A DNA stretch of 64,000 nucleotides from Hyperoodon ampullatus. Its lineage: Eukaryota; Chordata; Mammalia; Artiodactyla; Ziphiidae. Shown one piece after another: positions 1-10,987 of the stretch. Under the pieces are notes generated by a model that was not told where the DNA came from, made no database searches, and saw only the letters and a list, made by a program, of their open reading frames with translations. Positions within the stretch are counted from its first letter, which is position 1. Every line of letters starts with the position of its first letter. The position numbers and the translations under genes are program-made. The DNA lies in NCBI GenBank assembly GCA_949752795.1, contig OX457070.1, forward strand, positions 39,395,185 to 39,459,184, read 5' to 3'.

Positions 1-142
1 AGATCATGTTTCCCCAGGAATTCTGCAGAGGGAGATTAAGCTAATAATTGCCAGGGGCATCTTTGTGCAGATGGGGCATCTTTGTGCAAAACAAACTGTT
101 TTGCTGGAATCCTGTTTTTAAACTGGTTAAAAATCAATTGGC

Positions 143-354
143 GGGCTTCCCTGGTGGCGCAGTGGTTGAGAGTCCGCCTACCGATGCAGGGGACACGGGT
201 TCATGCCCCGGTCTGGGAAGATCCCACATGCCGTGGTGCAGCTGGGCCTGTGAGCCATGGCCGCTGAGCCTGCGCGTCCGGAGCCCGTGCTCCGCAACGG
301 GAGAGGCCACAACAGTGAGAGGCCCGCGTACCGCAAAAAAAAAAAAAGAAAAAG
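143..354 (+). mobile_element. CHR-type tRNA-derived SINE, short (cetacean) form
   Basis: The element opens with GGGCTTCCCTGGTGGCGCAG, which contains an A-box-like promoter segment. It continues through GGTTCATGCCCC (a decayed B box) and ends at GCGTACCGC followed by an A-rich tail broken by G. A 9-bp target-site duplication AAATCAATT flanks it at 131-139 and 355-363. Open frames read through it on both strands, but these recur in every SINE copy of the window and are not genes. The interrupted tail and several substitutions suggest it is not among the youngest copies. Confidence 0.93.
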
Positions 355-363
355 AAATCAATT

Positions 364-3300
364 AGCTAACCATTTCATCAGGACTGAAAGTTACCAGAAA
401 TCTGGTTGACAAGAAATTTCCATTTTGAAGTTGAGAGGGTACATATCCTGTATAGAGTTAATTGGCTTAGTTGCTCACACTTTTGGAATAAATACAAAAT
501 AATGCCTAAAATTTAGCTTTGGTTTCTAGAAGTCATCAAACTGATGGTGAAGCTACCTCCAAGCTAGGGAAGATACTCCATGTGTGATACACTGAACTAT
601 TATTATGAGTTATAATTGTTAAAATACCATGAACATTAGTTCTACCCAATGATGCCAAGAGTTTTCCTTTAACAGATACAATTATTTCTACATGAGAAGC
701 AAGGTATCTTCAAAGAAATAAATCTCTTTATGATTTTTAAAAGTTTACATCTAGAATGCCTGCTTTTGGAGACAAGGTTTTGAAAGACTCCTTATCTCAT
801 TTAAATATTCGGTGATATAGGTTTGAAGGGCAACCGACTTCACATAAAGACACTCTCAGAGTTAAACATTAGTCTCTCTATGGGACCTCTAAAATTTGAA
901 ACTTTAATTTCCCAAAACAATAACAGTTCTAAGAGGTATTATATCTTATGCCTAAAAAAGGGGTCATGCATCACAATTAAACAGGTCACTTTCCTCTGGA
1001 GGCACTCAAAGTCTCTAACATGTTCATGTGCTCTGTGACTCTCAGAAATAGAAAGACTTTTCCCAGAATCCTCTTATCATAGGACTTTTTGATGTATCAT
1101 ATCCCAGGAAACATACTTTGGCAAATGTTGACTTCAAGTGAATTTTTTCTTCTTCATAAGGCAAAAAGTGGTGCATGAGAAAAGGGATCAGAGAAAGACA
1201 TTCCGGATGTCAGAGAAATGCATCAGAAAGTGTTAGTGAATAACTTGGGAAACTAACTACTCTTGTTTTATATTTCTATCCCAAACCAGTTCTGCAGTTA
1301 TGCCCAAAGAGTTACCCACAAAGGCTACCTCTTATCATCAGAGCTCATGAGAACCAGATATTCTTTACAGAGGTTCTCTTCGATTTGTAGTAGAGGAAGC
1401 AATGGGATGTGGGCCAGACTCCATTTCCCCGCACTGATAAGCTATTTTTCCCTAAGGCCTGCAAAAGCAGCTCATGAGTAGCTGGGATCCAAATTTGGCC
1501 CATTTAAAATAATATTGCATTGTCCACTATAATGAGAGTAATAACCTTGTAATGAGTGTGCATAGAGCTAGGCCCGGTACAAAAACCCAGAACAAACCAC
1601 ACCCTGCCTGTGCATAGTGAATACCAAAGAGGCCTTCCATCCCCATCGGGGTAGTCACTGTTGAAAAGGTAGGTGATCACTTTCTTTCTGACATTCTGGC
1701 CTCTGGCCATGAATATTGAGAGCTGTTATCCTCTGAGGCTACCCATTTTCTTCTCCAAAAGCCTTTAATGCTTATGGTAAGTATACTGCCTTGTAACCCA
1801 TGCGACGGAAAGTAACGTCAACTGTCCATTCCACAAAGTACTCCTCAAAAAAGGTCATATTCAATACCTAATATTGATGTAAGAGCTTTAGCTAATTCCA
1901 CTGAATATAGAAATCCATCTACAGATTTCTTTCTCCATATATACATTTGCATTCACTCATCTGAACTCTGTCATCTGGCAGTTACACCTCAACAGCTATT
2001 TTCTGCAATTCTGAAACTCTTTCATTTTCTTAAAATTGGCAAGCAGACAATTTATTGATCATCCTCATTTTGTAAGAAATATTAAGAAGGGTTTCAAGAA
2101 ATTAAACCAGCATAAAATAATATCTAGTAAAAAAAAATTGAGAGATGAAACTATAAGAAGGATGGGCAGAGAGGAAAGGGACAGACATTAAATAATATGA
2201 GAAAGAAAGAATAGTTGACTTTGGAGCAAGAGAAGCTAATTATTGAGCTGTTGTCTACAAATGATGCTATTCTTTGATATGATAGCTTTTAACATAATTA
2301 CATGAAGTAGTAAGAGACGCAGAGCAGCTATGAATAAGTTCATTGGTTCTATTTAAATTTCATAGGCATGATTACCACCCCGAGTATCTTATAATGCTGT
2401 GTCACTGGGAATGCCATTCTACAATAATGGCGATCCTTTACCCAATCACCAAATAATGCCAGAAAAGAGCTGAGCTATTACAGTAAAGGTTAGCCAAATC
2501 ACTGCATTCGTTTTTCTTTTTAAATTGTTGTTGTCGTTATTTCGTTGCAGAATTGAAATGACTGAAAAGAAATGTGACAGATACAAAATCAATCACTTAG
2601 ACATTTCCTTATGTCTCCAAATTTGCTTCAGAATGCCTTGCTTGTTCCAAAAAATGAGGAATTGGGATTTGGTGACTTTTCAAATGCATGGTTCATGAAA
2701 GCCCTGAATTCCTGAAACCTTCTCACCCACTCAGGCCTATGAGGAAGAGGTACATGCCACACCCCAGCTTTTGGACAATGTGCCGAAATCCTAGATCTTA
2801 AGGTCATCGAAAAATTACTAGTGATCCTAAAAATGATGTGATTTCAAAAGTTTAAACATGTATGTTGCTTTTTAATTTTTGCTGGACGATTCAGCCATGC
2901 AGCAGTCAGTAGTTTACCCTGGCTGACTGAGTTCTTACCGTATTGCTTTGTGGATTTTTGGAAGAATATTTGGGTTACAAATGAGATATAGGCTGAGTCA
3001 TACTGCAGAGGGACTGTGTAAGATGCAGGTTTTCTCTTCATTCATTGCCTTGCTGATCTGCAGCATTATTTCAGCAGGGAGCTGCAGTATGTGACCAGTT
3101 AGCCAATGGAAATCTGCTCTCTGGACTCCCTGGCTGTTACTGAAGTCCAGGCTGATAATAAGGACACTGCACAATGTAACAACATGACACACCCAGCGTA
3201 AAGGAGAAGCTATGAAGTAATGCACCTCTTCCATCAGCTCTAAACTCTTTATTTATTTGCAAGTTTCACAATGTCTCAAACAGGGGGAAAAAATGGACTG

Positions 3301-4350
3301 AATGAATACAAATCAAAAGGTTTTTTGGAGGACTGATTTTTTCACCTCTTTCCTCAGGAAAGAATAGTATGAACCTGCCTCTCAGTATTTTTTTTTTTTA
3401 ACATGACATGCTGATTTCTGGTGCTTTTGAGGATCTTGTTTGTCCTCATGGATGTTTTAGGAAGTTACTTCTTTGAGCTCACCTAGAGTTGATCTCATTA
3501 ATAAAAGAATGACTTTACAGAGTTTCTAAAATTATACTCGAACTCAGAATTGCAAGAGTTGGCTTTTAAGCCAGAAGATAAATTTCTTAAGCATTAAGCT
3601 TACTTTATCAAGCATTACACCTGACATTCTCTCATAAATTTTGCATATCTTTTAACTTATTTTAATATTGTGTGGGCTTGGTTTATAATATTCTCACGCA
3701 GTTACTAAAATTGAGTCTTCTCAGTAGTATATTAGTTGTAGGAATGCTTAACCCTCCCAAAATATCACTCGACTTAAAATAACATCAGCTAAGTTTTCTT
3801 TTGAGTTTGTTTGCTTTTTTGCTTATTTATCATGTGCTTTGTGTATGTTGGAACCAGCCATGCAGTTGCTGTATGGCTTTTATCAGAGTGCAAAAATATT
3901 TAGACAAGGTTGCTATTGGAAACACTTTTTAAATACCTCATGTGTCACATTCCCAGGTATAATCAACATTGTAGTATGGTTGGGTAGGTTGGTTTCAGGA
4001 GGCTTCAGAAGGCAGCAGGGTGCATTGCTTACAGGGGTCAGGGACATTCAAGTCAGGGCAGAGCCGTCACAGACATCACTTTGCAAAGGCACAAAGAGCA
4101 ATGTGATTGGAGAGACCAGTCTTCAACTAGCTACATTTTCTAGTGGCACCCCCCTCACTAAGCTTCACAACACAGGCGTCAGCCTCAGCACTAAATCTGC
4201 ACAAACACCTGGCTCAACTGTTATGACTGAATTGGCAGGTCAATTGGTTCAGCCAAATGATCAATTCAGTGAGAAAGCATGAGCTTGAGTGTTGGACTAA
4301 ACCAACCCGCCTCTTCAATTCAAATTGCAGATTTGTTCAGAAAGACAAAA
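364..4350. other. Unique AT-rich sequence, no recognised gene
   Basis: About 4 kb in which I recognise no transposon, RNA gene or conserved coding segment. Open frames are short, except a 147-codon frame on the plus strand at 3839-4282. That frame has no recognisable domain, signal peptide or repeated motif, and it looks like chance. There is a run of nine or ten T near 3390-3400. Old, decayed repeats could be hidden here. Confidence 0.5.
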
Positions 4351-4363
4351 AGTAGAAATTAAG

Positions 4364-4554
4364 GGCTTCCCTGGTGGCACAGTGGTTGAGAGTCTGCCTG
4401 CCGATGCAGGGGACACGGGTTCGTGCCCCGGTCTGGGAAGATCCCACATGCTGTGGAGCGGCTGGGCCCCTGAGCCATGGCCGCTGAGCCTGCGCGTCCG
4501 GAGCCTGTGCTCCGCAACGGGAGAGGCCACAACAGTGAGAGGCCCGCGTACCGC

Positions 4555-4581
<27 letters not shown>
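4364..4581 (+). mobile_element. CHR-type SINE, short form
   Basis: A full-length short-form copy from GGGCTTCCCTGGTGGCACAG to GCGTACCGC, with a pure A tail of about 27 bases. It is flanked by a perfect 13-bp duplication AGTAGAAATTAAG at 4351-4363 and 4582-4594. The perfect duplication and uninterrupted tail point to a fairly recent insertion. Confidence 0.95.
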
Positions 4582-4585
<4 letters not shown>

Positions 4586-4804
4586 GAAATTAAGATATTT
4601 GCACAATGATTCTATTTAATGGATACATAATGGGTCCTACAATAAATTGATATTGTTGGTTTGGTGCTTATAAATCAACAGAACTAAGGAGAATTAAGGA
4701 ATAATACCAGCATACTGAAGATTACCTCACAAAGGCCTAAAACCAAAGGGTTAAAAATCTATGGTCCATATGCCTTTGACTGTATTAAAAACAATTTTAA
4801 TAAC

Positions 4805-4905
4805 AACACTACTGAGCATTAAGTATGTGTCAGGCACGGTTCTAAGGGCTTGACATTAATTATTTCATTTCATTCTCATGGGAACATATGAGATAGGATT
4901 GAGAG
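4805..4905 (-). repeat. MIR-like fragment
   Basis: Contains GTGTCAGGCACGGTTCTAAG followed by ATTTCATTCTCATGGGAAC. This is the reverse-strand pattern of the MIR 3' half, with the characteristic 'gtgccaggcactgttctaag' core. It is short and diverged, so it could equally be an L2-end fragment sharing the same core. Confidence 0.5.
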
Positions 4906-5204
4906 GTGGGTGCATAAAAAATCAGTAATCAAGATAAATAGTGTTTTAATGAAATAGTTTTTAAAATAAAAATTAATGCAAAAAATCCATGATGAGCAAA
5001 ATATTAAAATTTTAAATACAGTCTTCTGTTTGTTGTTTTATGACCCTGCATTATGTGTGATGGGAACAGTAATTTCCAATCAGCCTGAGGTTCTGGGGCC
5101 GTGAGGCCAATGTGTTCTCCCCTGGGTGGGTTTATGAGGGTTGACAATGGTGAGCTAACAGACTGGATGACTTGGAGCTTTAAATATTTAGGGTCTTTTG
5201 TGTT

Positions 5205-5625
5205 TCCATACAAATTTTAAAATTATTTGTTCTAGTTCTGTGAAAAATGCCCTTGGTATTTTGATAGGGAATTGCATTGAATTTGTAGATTGCCTTGGGT
5301 ATTATCGTCATGTTAACAATATTAATTCTTCCATTCCATGAACACAGTATATCTTTCAATCTGTTTATGTTGTCTTCAATTTCTTTCAACAGTGTCCTAT
5401 AGTTTTCCAAATACAGGTCTTTTACCTCCTTAGGTAGGTTTATTTCTAGGTATTTTATTCTTCTTAATGCAATGGTAAGTGGGATTGTTTCACTAAATTT
5501 CTATTTCTAATAGTTTATTGTTAGTGTATAGAAATGCAACAGATTTCTCTATATTAATTTTGTATCCTGCAACTTTACCAAATTCATTGATGAGAATATC
5601 AACATGCTTTTCTGAGTGTAGAATT
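5205..5625 (-). mobile_element. L1 ORF2 fragment
   Basis: Read in reverse this is part of an L1 ORF2 reverse-transcriptase region. The forward strand shows the familiar antisense phrases TTTGTAGATTGCCTTGGGTA, TCTTCCATTCCATGAACA and GTTTATTTCTAGGTATTTTA in the expected order. A minus-strand frame at 5180-5410 keeps a recognisable stretch ([20 protein letters not shown]). The piece is truncated at both ends and broken, so it is a dead fragment. Confidence 0.88.
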
Positions 5626-5754
5626 TTTTTAACTTTTTCTTTTCCACTTGGTTCAAAATATGGGAGGTTAGTTTATAAGTATATATAAAGGCACATGGTT
5701 TTGTTTTTTTGTTTCAGGCTGTAATATTATAGGTGCCACAATGGAGATAGATGT

Positions 5755-5905
5755 GCATTATCTTCTTTTTAAAATGAAGACTCTGAAGTTACAGAGAGGT
5801 TAATACAGTTGTCCAAGCTCACACAGCGAGGAAGTGGCAGAGCCCATTTTTGAACCCAAGCAGTCTGACTCCCAGGTCCACTCTCCTAATCACTGCTCTC
5901 TTGGA
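5755..5905 (-). repeat. MIR element
   Basis: Shows the reverse-strand MIR core: ACAGAGAGGTTAATACAG, then CCAAGCTCACACAGCGAGGA, AGTGGCAGAGCCC, TTGAACCCAAGCAGTCTGAC and TCCTAATCACTGCTC. These blocks are in the right order for a MIR on the minus strand, which is an ancient tRNA-derived SINE shared by mammals. Confidence 0.85.
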
Positions 5906-6790
5906 AACCACAACACTTAACCAGAAAATCTGAGTATCCAGCACACTTTACTCTCTGAGTACTCCAACTGTTAATATAATGTTGCTCAACCGTATCTTCA
6001 ACATAGAACAATGTGTGTTAAAAATTTTCAAAGAAAGAAATCAGAGCCTTTATAAATAGTGTGTTTACATATCTACCAATATTACTGTGAGGTAGGTGTG
6101 AAAACTGCGTCTGAGGGTACTGCCATTAAATAACTGTTTAAATCAATCCTCTTTCAAAATGAGGACCATGAATAATCTGACTATGATAATGCCAAAAGGG
6201 CATTAGGACGCACTAATATCTTCCGATCATCTTGCTATAGATCACACTGCCTAGGTCAGACACAGTTCTCTTCCAAGGATGTAATCTAAGGGACTCAAAC
6301 ATTAAGCCATCATGTTGAAATAGTACTTTATTTTTAAAGGCTGACGAAAGCATGTATTTGGACATGCAGATTTCTTTGGCTCTGCCAAAAGACTCATTTA
6401 TTTTGCTTCTGCAAGCTGGTTCTCCTTGAGAACTGGGGAAAAATGGTTTTCTTTGAGTCATGAACTTACTTGTATAAAAAGTTCCTTTTACTTTCTCTTA
6501 GTGAGTAGGCAGAGTCTGAACTAAAGAAGAGTATAATGTTGATGATATAGTGATGATAAGGAGGAGGAGGAGGAGGATGCCATTGTACCTCTGAGAAAAT
6601 TTAAGCATGTTCACAGAGTTGAGGAAGCGCATCACACCAGCAGCTCTGGGAATTGGCTCTAAGGCTCCCTAAATGACACAGCAAGTCACTGAAAGAGGAA
6701 ATTAGGCACTTGCCTTCTTTTATCTTCATCTCTATTTCTATTTTGCTGCTTTGTGTTTAAAACTACAAATTTATTCTCTCTACAGCTACT
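5906..6790. other. Unique sequence with a short GAG microsatellite
   Basis: No repeat family or gene recognised. A short (GAG)n tract of about seven units lies near 6558-6578. An antisense frame of 82 codons at 6213-6461 has no recognisable features. Confidence 0.5.
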
Positions 6791-6794
6791 GTCA

Positions 6795-7365
6795 TTGATT
6801 CATTGATTCATTCACACGTTCAAAAAATTTTTTGAGAACTTGTATATACCACACACTGTACTAAGTGCTGAAGAAACAGAAATGAGAAGACATGGTTCCT
6901 GCCCTCAGGAAGTTTATCATCTAGTTGGGAAACAAGATATATCCACAAGTATTTGTAATGACATATGTGTATGTACAAAATACAGTGGGGTTACATCATG
7001 GTTGAAGGAGAGTCTGCTGGGAAAACAAGGGAAGGCTTCCAGAGGGAGACTATATTTACACTCAGGCTTAAAAGAATAAATAGAAATTTTCCCACTGAGT
7101 AATGGGAAGGCCTTCTAGACAAATGCAAAAACACAAAGGCCAAGGAAGACATGGCATGTCTCTAGACTGATAGTTCAGTGTTGCTGGATCATCTAGGGAA
7201 AGATCTAGAAAAGAGATGGCAAGTTAGACAGAAACCAGATCCTAATAGGTATGTAAGGTTACCATTCAAAGGAGATTAGCTTTAATCCTGAAGGAAGTGG
7301 GCAACAATTGAAGAGTTTTGCCAGGAGAGCAATATGATCAGATCTCAATGGTGAAAGACCACTCA
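6795..7365 (+). repeat. Ancient mammalian interspersed repeat, family not assigned
   Basis: The order of phrases matches a very common old mammalian repeat: CACTGTACTAAGTGCTGAAG, ATGGTTCCTGCCCTCAGGAA, GGGAAGGCTTCCAGAGGGAG, GGGAAGGCCTTCTAGACAAA, ATCCTGAAGGAAGTGGGCAA and CAGGAGAGCAATATGATCAG. I recognise the pattern but will not name the family. A shorter related segment lies at 38395-38660. Confidence 0.6.
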
Positions 7366-9635
7366 GATGTTATGTAGAGCATAAATTAGAGGGATAAATA
7401 CAATTGATGTTCTAGGCTTTTTTTTCCCTCTTTTTTTCTTTTCTCCAGGACTTTCACCTTCTTCCTTAAAATAAAGTTTCATAATTAATGAATGTGGATT
7501 TCTCAAAATTGATACATTTGCTATAATTTGATATACTAAAACACCTACTTGCAAATCAGGTCTCTGATAATTTTACAAACATTTGTTAACTGTAATCTAT
7601 TTTGAAAGAGGCAGATCAGTTCAGTAGAATAAAGCTCTTTCTGGTGCTTCAGAGGTATCAAGGAAAAAAATATGATCACACTGCCAAAAGACCAGCCATG
7701 TGCATTTGTGGCCATTGAGAAGGGATATGAGCATACTCTAGTGTCTTCATAATTCTATTAGGACCCCACATAAGCATGCATACACTCAAAAAGAAGCTTA
7801 TTTTTAGGCCAAAGCACTCAGTGGGCAGTAAATAACCCTTGATCTTTCTCCAGCCAGCAATTAGTCTTGTTTGCTGACTACCTGAATCATCTCATAGTGT
7901 TTTGGCACAATTCTGGTAGTTTTCAACATACTTATTATCATAACTTCAAAGCACGATTTCTCCAGATTAATATACAGTATAGTTAAGGTGAAAAAGCACA
8001 GCAAAGACGATTCATTTCTACTCTGGTCACTATAGAATTTTACTTAAAAGAAAAATGTCTCCTCTCTTTTCAGAGCAATGCTATTCTAGGAGCCTGTACT
8101 GTAATAAAATCCTAATGTAAAGCCTGTCTTAAAATGCTGAACCCAGAAGAATTTGGCATAAATAAGACATGGAGTTAGCTGACATGAGATACTGCATTTA
8201 TTCCATTGTTGGAGAGGACAAAACTGGGCTGCTGTTGTCACAGGCGAAAAGTGTTTTCAAAAGTCTGCTCTGGTGCTTGTTAGATAAGGGGCTGCCTTAG
8301 TCTGAATAACCTGAACAAGATTTATACACATCACTGAAATGGACTTGTGTTTACAGTATGCCCTTGCTCCCCAGGATTAACAGTGCAAGGGCAGTGTGAG
8401 AGACATCAAGCAAGGAAACCTCAAACAACCTTCCAGGAAGTGCTAGGAAGCTGCTCAGAAGAAAACAGATTTTCTGAATCTTCTCTTTGACTTGTGGCAG
8501 GCAGCAAGCTCGTTCCTGCACCAAGAATAGACCCCAAGCTGCTGTTATGACCTGAGTAGGGAACTTATTTCAACTGTAAAAATGGTTAAACTATATTAAA
8601 TAAACCAGAGTTCTACTGCCATTTTCTCTAGAAAGAGTAAGATGCTTTGCAAGAAATCATCACAGAAGCAAATGATGGTCCTCAGTGTGGGGTTTTTAAA
8701 ATACGCTAATGTACCACAATCAGGATGAAAGAAAGCCTTTATGGAAAGTTGGGATTCATACCCGCTTAGTGTATTTTTTTTTTTATATGCTGCACAGGGA
8801 TCCTCTCTTACATGCTCTCACTCAGGGACAATTCAGCTCTTGCCTGTGCTCCTAGGGACTGAGCTATTTTCAACTCCCTTTATGATCTATGCAGAAATTA
8901 TCTCTACTTCCAAACCATCAAATATAGTGCGTGGGTGCAATGGCAGCCTTCCAGTGAGCTGAAAAGCTCTCATGACTTGGCATACGGTCTTCCCCTGGGC
9001 CCTTCAGTAATGGCATTTCACTTAATACAATATGCCCCTAACTGAGTTATAGTGATTTCAAATGAATTTAGTCTCCTTATCAATATCCTCTATTTGGTGG
9101 TGTGCTTGCTCTTCAGTGTGCCGTGCCAATAAATCCAGCACAAGTGCTGCCTCCTTCCCTCTCAATTGTTTGGCCTTTCTCCTATGAAAGTAAACACCAA
9201 GTGGCAGAAAAGGAGGCTCTCAAAAAACTTGATTGTATCATAAATGTAAATATCAATAAACTTGGAAAGTTGACAAGGGCATGCTCTCAGTGGATTTGGG
9301 CATGTTGTTGTCTGTTTTACAAGTGAGATGCTGGAGTAGCAGGAAGCCCAAGTAGCCTGCTCAGAGTCCTAAAGGGACATGTCAAAATTTGAATCCAGAA
9401 AAACTGTTAACCCGAAACGAATTCAATGAGTGCCATCTCAGGGTGAGGCAGCACAATCCTAAAAGGAAAAAATATAAGTCTTGCCAGAGATATCTGAATT
9501 CTACATGACCTATACACAGAAATCAGTATCAGAATGCAACTGATGAAGTGTTTTAGTATTTTCCAAACTGGAAGTCTCTTAGGAAACCTTTTCTGCTCTG
9601 ATTTTTGTTTTGTCTTGCTTTGTTTTTTAGTATGC
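7366..9635. other. Unique sequence, no recognised gene
   Basis: No gene or clear repeat seen across most of this 2.3 kb. A weak MIR-like stretch on the minus strand, around 9325-9410, ends in TTTGAATCCAG after a run resembling 'cccaaggtcacacag', but it is heavily decayed. The remaining frames are short and featureless. Confidence 0.45.
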
Positions 9636-9639
9636 TTTC

Positions 9640-10987
9640 CTCTCTTTTTTTAAATAAACTTTTTATTTTGAGATGACTATAGATTCACATGTAGCTTAAG
9701 AAATCATATAACAAGATACATGTACTCCTTAACCAGATTTCTCCAATAGCAATGTCTTGCAAAACTACAGTACAATATGCTAACGAGAATATTGACACTG
9801 ACTTAGTAAAGACATAGATGTTTCCATCCACACAGGGATCCCTCAGATTGCCCTTTTATAGCCACACCCACACACTTACTTTCCATCCCTAACCCTCCTT
9901 AGCCCCTGGAAAGACTAATCTTTTCCATTTCTCTGATTCTGGGATTTCAAGAATGTTACTAATGTGGAATCACGGGATTGGGTTTTTCCATTCAGAATAA
10001 TTTTCTGGAGATCCATCTGGGTATGTTTGTTTAAGAGCAATAGTTTGTTCTTTTCTATTGCTGAGTAATGGAATGGTATGGATGTACCACAATTTGTTTA
10101 ACCATTCACCTGATGAAGGATATCAAGGATGTGTCCAGTTTGGGGCTATTACAAATAACATTACTATAAGTATTTCTGTATAGATTTCTGAGTGAACTTA
10201 AGTTTTCATTTCTCTGGGATAAATTTCCAGAAGTGTAATTGCTGGGTCATATGGTAGTTGCATGCTTAGTTTTTTAAGAAACTTCCAAAATATTTTTCAC
10301 GGTGACTGTACCACTATTCATTTCTACCAGCAGTGTATGAGTGATCTGATTTCTCCATATCCTTTCCGGCATTTGGTGTTGTCACTATTTTTTGTTTCAG
10401 CTACTCTGATAAGTGTAGAGCAGTATCTTGTTGCAGTTTAATTTAATTTGCATTTCTTTAATGACTAATGATGTTGAACATCTTTTCCTGTGTTTACTTG
10501 TCATCTGTATATTCTTTTCTCCTGTTTTTTCCCATTTTCTAATAGAATTTTTTAATGTTGAATTTTGAGAGTTTGCTAAATATTCTAGATATTAGTCTTC
10601 TGTCATTTAGGTGGTTTGCAAAATTTTCCTCCTTATCTGTAGCTTGTCTTTTCATCCTTTTAAAAGATCTTTCACAGAAGAAAAGTTTTCATTTCTATAA
10701 AGTCTAATTAGTTGATTTTTGCTTATGTGGTTAAGTCATTTTGCTATCAAGTCAAAAAACTCTTTACTTGTTCCCAGATTCTGAAGATTTTCTGCCATGT
10801 TTTTTCTAAAATTTTATTATTTTAAATAAAATTCTGTGACCCATTTTCTGTTATTTTTATGTTAGATGTGAGACTTAGGTTAAGGCTCATTTTTTGACAA
10901 TGATTGTTCAATTGCCTCACCACCATTTGTTGAAAAGTCTATCTTGCTTCTGTTGAAGGCTTTTGCACCTTTGAAAAATGAGTTGGG
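9640..10987 (-). mobile_element. Old L1, 3' part on minus strand (left arm of a split element)
   Basis: The forward strand carries antisense L1 3' sequence in order: TAAACTTTTTATTTTGAGAT, GGGTTTTTCCATTCAGAATA, CTATTGCTGAGTAATGGAAT, TGGATGTACCACAATTTG, GTAATTGCTGGGTCATATGG, TAATGATGTTGAACATCTTT and CCACCATTTGTTGAAAAGTC. It stops at TTGAAAAATGAGTTGGG, and the same L1 resumes at 13517 after an interrupting element. All coding frames are broken. Confidence 0.88.

Noticed and set aside
134..361. Recurring protein-like frames with PLRSTGSG, SRSAACGIFPDRGTNPCPLHRQADSQPLRHQ-type text at many positions
   Set aside because: They are frames through CHR SINE copies, usually antisense. Similarity between them reflects the shared transposon, not a protein family.
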